This document shows positions 56,727 through 64,000 of a stretch of 64,000 nt of DNA, piece by piece (the first letter of the stretch is position 1; every line of letters begins with the position of its first letter). The notes below the pieces were generated by a model, which saw only the letters and a program-made list of their open reading frames with translations, was not told the origin of the DNA and made no database searches. The translations under genes were made by a program, and so were the position numbers. The DNA lies in NCBI GenBank assembly GCA_035610835.1, contig CM069447.1, forward strand, positions 22,183,259 to 22,247,258, given 5' to 3'. This DNA comes from Ophiura sarsii. Its lineage: Eukaryota > Echinodermata > Ophiuroidea > Amphilepidida > Ophiuridae.

Positions 56727-58549
56727 GTTACCATGGCAACAGGTCGAATTGTTATTACAGATAACCCTTTGCAATCAACCCAAAAATGAGTTTACTGAGT
56801 TATTAGAATATGTGTTGATTGAATATCATTGAAAAAACACATGCTTTTATAACAAATAGTGTTAAAAAGCATATAGGCATAATACTGAATATACATAACA
56901 GATATATGTATGGTAAACATGTTCACAACACATTGATAATGAAAGGTTCAAAAGCCTTATTTAGTAAAAAATGCTTAGATTTAAAAATGTATGTTGTTTC
57001 TGGCAACACTGTACTTAGGAACATCATTTGCCCAAGCTACCTTTTACCGATCTGAATGGGCAATACATCGAACTACTTTCACCAGCAAGGACATATTTCT
57101 GGCATCCCTGAAAAGGAGATGTTTAAGGCAATACTTTTGGTCAAAAATCACCTTGATTTTCAAAACTGAAAATAGGCAACCTTTCAATACTTAGCATTTA
57201 CCTTTAAGAATAAGATATTCACCCTTAAATGATGCAGTCAGTAGGGGAAGAGGTGTCCTTTGAGGTGATTGTATTTTAAGGTTTCAGTATTATTCTGATT
57301 TGTTTTCAGTTCTTGACATAAGATAATTTTGAGTACATTTCATGGCAAATTTAAATTTGGTCCAACATGGACAAAATTGTTTTTTGGTTGTTACCATGGC
57401 AACAAGTCGAATTATTATTACAGATAACCCTTTGCAATCAACCCCAAAAAGAGTTTACTGAGTTATTAGAATATGTTTTGATTGAAGATCATTGAAAAAA
57501 CACATGCTTTTATAACAAATAGTGTTAAAAGCCTTATTTAGTAAAAAAATGCTTAGATTTAAAAATGGCTGTTGTTTCTGGCAACACTGTACTTAGGAAT
57601 ATCATTTGCCCAAGCTACTTTTTACTGATCTGAATGGGCAATACATCGAACTACTTACACCAGCAAGGACATATTTCTGGCACCCCTGAAAAGGAGATTT
57701 TTAAGGCAATACTTTTGGTCAAAAATCACCTTGATTTTCAAAACTAGAAAATAGGCAACCTTTAAATACTTGGCATTTACCTTTAAGAATAAGATAGTCA
57801 CCTTCAATGATGCAGTCTGTAGGGGAAGAGGAGTCCTTTGAGGTGATTGTATTCTAAGGTTCCAGTATTATTTTGTTTTGGTATGGCCAGTTCTTGACAT
57901 AAGATAATGTTGAGTATATTTCAGGGCAAATTTTGTCCAAAATGGCCAAAATTGTTTTTTGGTTGTTACCATGGCAACAAGTCGAATTTTTATTACAGAT
58001 TACCCTTTGCAATCAACCACAAGAATGTAACCGAGTTATTAGAATATGTTTTAATTGAATATCATTGAAAAAACACATGCTTTTATAACAAATAGGGTTA
58101 AAAAGGCTTATTTATTCAAAATGCTCAGATTTCAAAAAGGCTGTTGTTCCTGGCAACACTGTACTTAGGAATATCATTTGCCCAAGCTACTTTTTACAGA
58201 TTTAACAGGGCAATGCATGTAACTACTCACACCAGCAAAGACAAATTTCTGGCACCCCTGGCAGAATTATTTTTAAGGCAATACATTTGGTCAAAAATCG
58301 CCTTTATTTCAAAACTGAAAATAGGCAACCTTTAAATACTTAGCATTTACCTTTAGGAGTATGATATTTACCTTTAAATGATGCAGTCAGTAGGGGAAGA
58401 GTTGTCCTTTGAGATGATTATATTAGAAGGTTCCAGTATTATTCCGTTTTGTTACGATGAGTTCTTGACATAAGACAATTTTGAGTAAATGTCAGGGCAA
58501 ATATGGTCCAAAATGGCCCAATTGGTTTTTGGTGGGTTGCCATGGCAAC
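56727..58549. promoter_or_regulatory. four X-box-like sites in the right array units
   Basis: GTTACCATGGCAAC at 56727-56740, 57390-57403 and 57965-57978, and GTTGCCATGGCAAC at 58536-58549 (spacings 663, 575 and 571; the first is long by the 91-bp insertion). Confidence 0.4.
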
Positions 58550-58706
58550 AGGTCGATTTTTTATTTTTTGAAAGTCACCCAGGTTACACACAGACTGACT
58601 CTTAATTCCGTAAACGTGAGTATGGAGGGTATTTATTCCTTTCAGTTTAATTGAGAAGTGCACCGTGCAGGTGTTAATTAAACATATTATTGAACATTAG
58701 TATATA

Positions 58707-60502
58707 CGAGGGTCATTCAATAAGTTCTACCTCCTCCCTCATAACATCGCTAATATCAATGTCAACCTCATGACATTTATCATGATTATAGCTCCGAATC
58801 ATAGCTACAAATGTGTAGTAAATGATAATTGATATCTGTTTTACTTTTGTTATGACGCGGTCAAAGCCAAGCCTGAGTGAGATTTTGGACAACGGACACA
58901 AAAAATTACCTTAAAAATATACACATGTTTTCGGGGTTTTTTTTCGTATTGTATTGTTAGATATAAGAGCATGATTTATATACTGAAAATGGAAATGAAT
59001 GAATGATATCTGAATATATTACAGTATTATCATGTATACATGTAGATAAGATTGTAAACAATATTAACTCTTGTAGGCTTGCAAATAATTTACTATCAAA
59101 TCAAATGTATTGCTATGCCTTTGGCATACCAGAATACTGCCATCAGTCAATTTTTTGTTGTTACAACTTTTAAGTTGTAACAACTTAAAAGTCACAATGA
59201 TGCCTCGAATGTTAAATCTTTACCATAATAGCCACTTTATGAGTTTTACTTATGTGCAACCTTCAGAATAGTCAATCAGGTAGTCAATTATGGAAAATTA
59301 TTGCTTTGACAGACTTTAAATCCCTCCATTTAGTTCGATATATTGAAGATCGCTTAGTTATCATAAAAGTCAAATATGACTTTACAGGGTTCCCTAGGGG
59401 AGGGTAAACTGAATATTTGTCCTGACCTGAATCTGGCTAATCAGAGGGCATATTTTTTTCCAAACTAATCAGTCAACTTTATTGTTTACAGTCTGTTAAA
59501 GAGACATCTGACATTTAGAACGGTTATAATTGACCAATAGGTATTTGCCTCTTCCAATTAGCCAATTGAAAAGCACTTCGGCGATATTTTGCTGTTTTTC
59601 ATCCGTTTCCGTCACACTAAATCGAGGTTTGGTTCTCACTGCATGTCTGGAAAAGTACAACCTTCAATCTTCAATCTTCAATGTTGGAATCCTAGTAAGC
59701 ACTGCTTGTCCAAGGATACTTGTAAACATCATTCATGTCATGCCGATGTGCAGGGTGCAATAAACAAAGATGTAGGTGTGCAAGTAAAAATTAGCAAGAC
59801 CAGCTACTGACAGGTGTTGATGGGTTGCAGTGGGCTGTAGAACTCTCACTGCTGGTAGAGCTGCAGTCTGGAAGCTGGCAACTGTTGATGCTGTTACGGC
59901 TTGGACTGGCAGACGGTTCCAGATTGGAATTTTTCTAACGAAAAATGAAAATTTAAAAGTGTTCCGGGACGCTTTGATGGGATTGTACCTAAGTTGATGG
60001 CCAGTTCTGCTGTTTGTTTGATGCTGATTTACACATGATGGGAATTCCATGTTAACAAGGTTGTTTTTAATTTTGTAGAACATTGTGCATTGGGTCATAA
60101 GTCTCCTGGTATGTAGCTCGTCAACTTGAAGTTGTTCACGTAATGGTGTTATGCTTGTGCGTCTTCCCTATTCTCCACAGATGAATCTCACAGCTTGGCG
60201 CTGGATGGCCTCAAGGGACTTAATGTTGCTTTGTGTGTGTGGATTCCATGCTGCTGCTGCATATTCCAGTTGTGGGCGTACAAGTGCTTGGTAGGCTTTT
60301 AGTTTCACTCCTTTGGCACATGGACCCAAGTTTCTTCTGATAATGCCCACAGTGCTGGAAGCTTTAGTACTCAGTACTCATATCAATTTACATTGGATTT
60401 GTAGCTGAGGTTCCAAGCTACAATCGTGTGATATTTGATAAGACTGGCCCATATAATAATAAAGTTATGAGGTAGGAGGTAGAACTTATTGAATGACCCT
60501 CG
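58707..60502. mobile_element. mariner-end element carrying a LINE fragment
   Basis: The ends CGAGGGTCATTCAATAAGTT and its inverse extend to about 38 bp, flanked by TA (58705-58706 and 60503-60504). The end sequence resembles mariner-type terminal repeats. No transposase remains; the right third holds the LINE fragment at 59690-60360. Confidence 0.8.
59733..60350 (-). pseudogene. CR1/jockey-like LINE, C-terminal end of the reverse transcriptase ORF
   Basis: One minus-strand frame runs from LKAYQALVRPQLEYAAAAWN through IKSLEAIQRQAVRFICGE, a single stop near 60166, then LREQLQVDELHTRRLMTQC and FFVRKIPIWNRLP. This order is the thumb and C-terminal tail of CR1- or jockey-type reverse transcriptases, a different lineage from the L1-like fragments at 38-41 kb. 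A (TTCAATC)n-like run at 59662-59685 on the plus strand may be its 3' tail. Truncated at the 5' end and dead. Confidence 0.8.
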
Positions 60503-60943
60503 TAGTTAATTTAAACTAGCAGCAACGTAACCCAATCATTTGCATTTGTATTCAGAGTGTCCCGATTTTCAAATGTAATAGTGTTGATCGTAGGATTGTA
60601 TAGATTGTTCAGAATATGGGTTCGGTAAGATTTAGGACTATACTGTATGGTCAGTGTTACTGTAGTGTTATGGTTTATGTCGTGGGCTTAAGTTGAAGGT
60701 TAAAGTCAGGCTAGGATTTAAGAATAGGTTAGGAATCAGGATGGTAAGCATGGTAAGAAGAGAAATCGACAAACTCTAGTACAATCGAGTAAATTCCGAA
60801 ACTTCACCACTCGATCACTACATGTATAATCAATGGCCTATCAACATGCGTTCATAACACATTCTCACTATAAACGCACTGATGAATTTAAAAAGATAGT
60901 CCTGTAGTTCATTTAGCTAAGGAACACTAATATTCATACTATA

Positions 60944-61539
60944 CCTAGCACATAAAGTCCCTGACCAGGTGCTTTGAGGTTAGCTAATTCAAAATAGATA
61001 ATCGGTACCAAAATCTGAGATATACATTGAATGAGCAAATTTCTTCTCCGCAGTTTGATACCTCATTCAACAAAATCGAATGGATACTTTTAAAGTTATG
61101 GCGATTTCAATGACCGCGCATGCAACATAAAAGTTGCACTAAGTATAGGAAATCATTGATTTGTGTGTGATTACGCACTGAAAAAACTCACAGCTAATCA
61201 GCTAAGACTTGTATTCTTCACAGCCAGATACACCCTTTGTCCCGCACATTGCGGTTATCACTCCAGACCCATTCATCTGTCTCGTTCAGATAGCACACAG
61301 TTATGACAGTAATCACACACAAATCAATGATTCCTATACCTAGTGCAACTTTTCTGTTGCATGCGCGGTCATTGAAATCGCCATAACTTTAAAAGTATCC
61401 ATTCGATTTCGTTGAATGAGGTATCAAACTGCGGAAAAGAAATTTGCTCATTTAATGTATATCTTAGATTTTTTGAACCGATTATATATTTTGAATTAGC
61501 GAACCTCAAAGCACCTGGTCAGGGACTTTATGTGCTAGG
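60944..61539. mobile_element. 596-bp near-palindrome (foldback MITE)
   Basis: The arms begin CCTAGCACATAAAGTCCCTG and its inverse and pair for about 240 bp with few mismatches; the loop is about 100 bp (61185-61285). The flanks (TATA and TGTA) do not prove a target duplication. Frames across it are artefacts. Confidence 0.8.
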
Positions 61540-61833
61540 TGTACGAATATGGAATGCGTTGGCTCTTCGACCGTCGGTTGAAATTATGTCAACGATTCTG
61601 TGTATCAGTGCAATTTTGCAACGTAGGCCTATGTTGTCGACGACGGCGAATAAAGGACGGGCGGGTTGGCACAGCATCAACCGGTATTAAAAGTACATAT
61701 ACATGTAGTCATGTATATAGACTGGTGCCTTCGAGTGAAAAGATCTTGTTACGAGGGCGTCCTACTTGAAAACTCGCACAGTATATTGACTCCTCCCCCT
61801 AAAGGTATTTCATACGATAATCCCCAGAAAACG

Positions 61834-62050
61834 CTAAAAAGGCGAGAGAATACAACGGCAACAGGCCGCATTTACAACACACTAGGAAAGACCAATATTT
61901 AGGCGAGAAATGTATTAAAATATACCTATACATTGGTAAAAAGGCGAGAACATTTGGGCAAAGGCATGATTCAAAGGCATGATGTAGGTCAATTGAGCTC
62001 GGTAATTAAGGAAATATAGCTATATATTTCGACTAGATCTCGCCTTTTTA
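61834..62050. repeat. AAAAAGGCGAGA repeats
   Basis: CTAAAAAGGCGAGA at about 61834, AAAAAGGCGAGAA near 61940 and the inverse TCTCGCCTTTTTAG near 62039. The same phrase occurs at about 47526. Possibly an eroded inverted-repeat element. Confidence 0.45.
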
Positions 62051-62363
62051 GGGTGTGATTTATAGCAAGATTTAGAGACATTTTTGTCTGGCTGGAGAAC
62101 GACACCTTATTCATCATTCTTGCTTATCAAGTGCCAAAAATAGAATATATGGCCCTACCCAGAGTTTGCCAGGATTGGGAATTTTCCACCCAGTGCCGTT
62201 TAGAAGCCATACTCAAATCAACATTCAAATTATCTCAATTGTATACAGGTCTCTAGAGCAGTGCCTAGATTACATAAACCAAAGTCTAAATGTATAAAGA
62301 TATACCAGAACCGTTATTACCATTTCAACTAGATTAATGTTATTTTGGTATATAAGTATTTAC

Positions 62364-62478
62364 CCAATAAGGACACCAGTAAGACAGCTACCAGCATAAT
62401 GACTCCTTACAAATATAGCTCCTAAAAATATCGGCAGTTGCTCCAAATCTTTAGGATCTTCTTGTTCCAAAACCAGTG
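62364..62478 (-). CDS. candidate coding exon (weak)
   Basis: On the minus strand an open segment with acceptor AG at 62479-62480 and donor GGGTAAATA. It can join in phase 1 to the candidate exon at 63358-63403. It would encode 37 complete codons, including LEQEDPKDLEQLPIFLGAIF and a hydrophobic end. A better-looking acceptor 8 bases upstream (TCCTTCGTAG) puts the exon in another frame that stops after about 19 codons. I recognise no family. It could be chance. Confidence 0.25.
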
Positions 62479-62865
62479 CTTTTTACCTACGAAGGACAAA
62501 CAGTGAAATTAATATTATTATTACCTACATTTTGTAAATATTGATGTTATTGTATAGTTATACATATATATCATTGAATAAAGAATTAATAAAACAGTTA
62601 TTTTTTTTTTTTTAAACAATGAAAAGTGTGTCAAAGTAATAAAATAGAACATAAAACACGCATCAAGGGAATGTAACCCCAATGGGGAATTTCGTACAAT
62701 AATTATAATTAATTTAACAATTTTAAAATAAAAATGTGATAGTTTGAAACATAAAACAATCTCCATAATCAAAGCCACCCAATAAAGCCTTAGTTATTAT
62801 TTCATGACCTTTGTTTCTGATCACCCACCTATAGTATGATGTTTTAGCATATCCTTTAGCATGTT

Positions 62866-63191
62866 CTGATCACTTTTTTGGGCTATGATTTTGTGTTTAT
62901 CATCAAAATATGTTGATATCGGAAGAATCTCCATATTTTTCTCATTATGTCTGTAAAATCTTAGGGGCCAGAAATGTTGCATTTAAAAATAATAGGCTAA
63001 AATGTGGTGAATTACTGCCAAAGATGGTTAACCCACACCAGTTTGTGTACTACTCAATAGGCAGATTTCTTGTGACCCCGTGGCTCTAAATTTAGAACCT
63101 TTGAAGTTTAATACAACTCTAACTTTGGAATACGAAGTAAAAAAAAGAAAACATCAAGTTGAAAATCGGGCCATTAATCAGAACATCTCCC
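62866..63191. mobile_element. T2/Kolobok-like element with one clear TTAA end
   Basis: The right end reads ATCAGAACATCTCCC before TTAA (63192-63195). The left part, GCATGTTCTGATCACTTTTT, mirrors it. Interior shared with 2416-2582. The left TTAA is mutated. Confidence 0.6.
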
Positions 63192-63357
63192 TTAAAGTAA
63201 CTTTAATGAAATGAACGCCTGTTTTTCATGATAAACTTAGTTGTGCCATCGACCATGTGAATGAAGATGGACTTAACCTGCAGTATGTTAAATATCCAGA
63301 TTAAGCTATCCAAATGTGTTCACTATTATAATGAAATATCAGAGATCGATAACTTAC

Positions 63358-63403
63358 TGAATCCGATGTATACGCCCATGGTAGATCGGGACATTATGTC
63401 CAT
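63358..63403 (-). CDS. candidate first coding exon (weak)
   Basis: ATG at 63401-63403 (minus strand), then MDIMSRSTMGVYIGF, then a strong donor, TCA|GTAAGTT. A stop lies in frame upstream of the ATG. The second ATG (ACCATGG) has good start context. No acceptor was found between it and the possible 5' exon at about 63657. Part of a hypothetical minus-strand gene with its promoter near 63.8 kb. Confidence 0.3.
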
Positions 63404-63656
63404 ACAATGTTCACATTAATACTTTCATTCTCATTCTCATCTTTCATGACAATTATTCATCAATTCAAACAATTTTATTCCAATTATTTACATATTGAGG
63501 CATAAAGCCCATGAGCAAAAACACCCCACGCACGCAACTGCCCTAAACTCTTTCTCATTAGAAATGTAAATAAGCTTTCACGCCCATACAAATAAAATAT
63601 TTACAAACAGTATTTATTAAACAATATCGCATTTAAAATGTGTGAGAAAAACTTAC

Positions 63657-63770
63657 ATATTTGATCCGCTGATTACTACATCTGCTGACTTTGTATCTTT
63701 AGAAGACGATCAAGAGTGGATGAGAGTTGTTCACTGACTGGTAGCTGGTTTTAATATGACGTGGCGTGTT
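63657..63770 (-). other. possible non-coding 5' exon
   Basis: On the minus strand a strong donor, ATAT|GTAAGTTT (GT at 63655-63656), follows sequence without a long frame. It lies just downstream of an X-box-like site on that strand. Position of the transcription start is unknown. Confidence 0.25.
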
Positions 63771-63797
63771 CAGTGTACGTATGATAGGGGAGAAGCA

Positions 63798-63811
63798 GTC
63801 GCCGTAGCAAC
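63798..63811 (-). promoter_or_regulatory. X-box-like site near the right edge
   Basis: GTCGCCGTAGCAAC matches the RFX X-box consensus except for the spacer (GT for AT). It lies within about 150 bp upstream of the possible minus-strand 5' exon, the usual position in promoters of ciliary genes. Confidence 0.35.
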
Positions 63812-64000
63812 GCGTACAAAAACAATATTGTGTTGATATAAACATAGACGGTACGTCTATGATATTAACCATAGGTAATATTGTATTATGCCTATTTTAA
63901 GTTTTTACATTCTCTCATTTTGGTGTATTTTAACTCTCGCGCAAGAAATTATTTTGGTAACAAGTCCTGTGAAGGTGGTTACTCCCCCTAGATTTTCGTT

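Larger units (their letters stand above)
47782..58601. mobile_element. 10.8-kb compound foldback structure, TTAA at both outer edges
   Basis: TTAA followed by GAGTCATCT opens it (TTAA 47778-47781) and AGACTGACTC followed by TTAA closes it (58602-58605). The same TTAAGAGTCAGTCT occurs inside at 53771. It consists of mirrored 0.7-kb arms (47819-48527 and 53064-53768) around satellites, and a mirrored tandem array (53775-58601). I see no transposase or other protein. It may be one element, or two TTAA elements side by side. Confidence 0.55.
53775..58601. mobile_element. 4.8-kb mirrored tandem array flanked by TTAA
   Basis: TTAA at 53771-53774 and 58602-58605; the ends GAGTCAGTCTGTGT are inverted. 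Four units of about 570 bp run inward from the left (to about 55980) and four inverted ones run outward on the right (from about 56310). Long terminal arms made of tandem units are typical of foldback elements. A 91-bp fragment of the centre (56218-56308) is repeated at 56874-56964, which explains one long spacing on the right. No coding sequence; the recurring 60-90-codon frames follow the repeat. Confidence 0.8.

Noticed and set aside
54043..58335. Recurring frames beginning MFLATLYLGISFAQA
   Set aside because: They follow the repeat units of the foldback array on both strands and carry different frameshifts in each copy.

Overview
This is a eukaryotic, AT-rich, non-coding-dominated window, most likely from a marine invertebrate deuterostome. 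The evidence is short exons with GT-AG introns in a mosaic extracellular protein (EGF plus discoidin modules), tRNA-derived SINE-like heads, LINE fragments, many hAT, Harbinger, mariner and TTAA-type MITEs, and long satellites. The palindrome TAGGCCTA recurs and some elements look like the T2/Kolobok type (TTAAAGG ends). These make me favour an ambulacrarian (echinoderm or hemichordate), but that is inference and no single marker proves it.

Layout. 0-16 kb is a graveyard of short transposons. A Harbinger-like MITE has TTA duplications (78-486). Three hAT-like MITEs have 8-bp duplications, two of them only 29 bp apart in opposite orientation. A 1.8-kb element has compound inverted ends (6734-8550). 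A 1.5-kb satellite has a palindromic 31-32 bp monomer (11268-12775). A foldback element is interrupted by another insertion (14561-15588). 16-22 kb holds minisatellites, a TTAA foldback nested in a hAT-like element, and a T2-like element. 22.6-28.5 kb is a tandem duplication of about 2.73 kb, each copy carrying an internal 185-bp array (5 versus 4 copies) and a tRNA-like head.

The only gene I can support well lies on the minus strand at 31.5-35.8 kb. It has nine recognisable exons: one unknown Cys/Trp-rich module, one EGF exon, six nearly identical 129-bp calcium-binding EGF exons, and the first exon of an F5/8C (discoidin) domain. Neither the signal-peptide exon nor the end of the discoidin domain was found, so the gene is partial here. 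The product should be secreted or membrane-bound and adhesive. The EGF exons arose by duplication of a two-exon unit of 503 bp.

36-47 kb has more TTAA MITEs, a decayed L1-like LINE and a mariner-like remnant with a transposase DNA-binding domain. 47.8-58.6 kb is the most unusual stretch. It is a compound inverted-repeat structure of about 10.8 kb with 0.7-kb mirrored arms, a 7-mer-based satellite in both orientations, and a 4.8-kb mirrored array flanked by TTAA. It carries ten RFX/X-box-like palindromes (GTTGCCATGGCAAC and variants), eight of them at about 570-bp spacing. 58.7-60.5 kb is a mariner-end element holding a LINE fragment, and 60.9-61.5 kb is a 0.6-kb near-palindrome. The right edge may hold the 5' end of another minus-strand gene with an X-box upstream; this is weakly supported.
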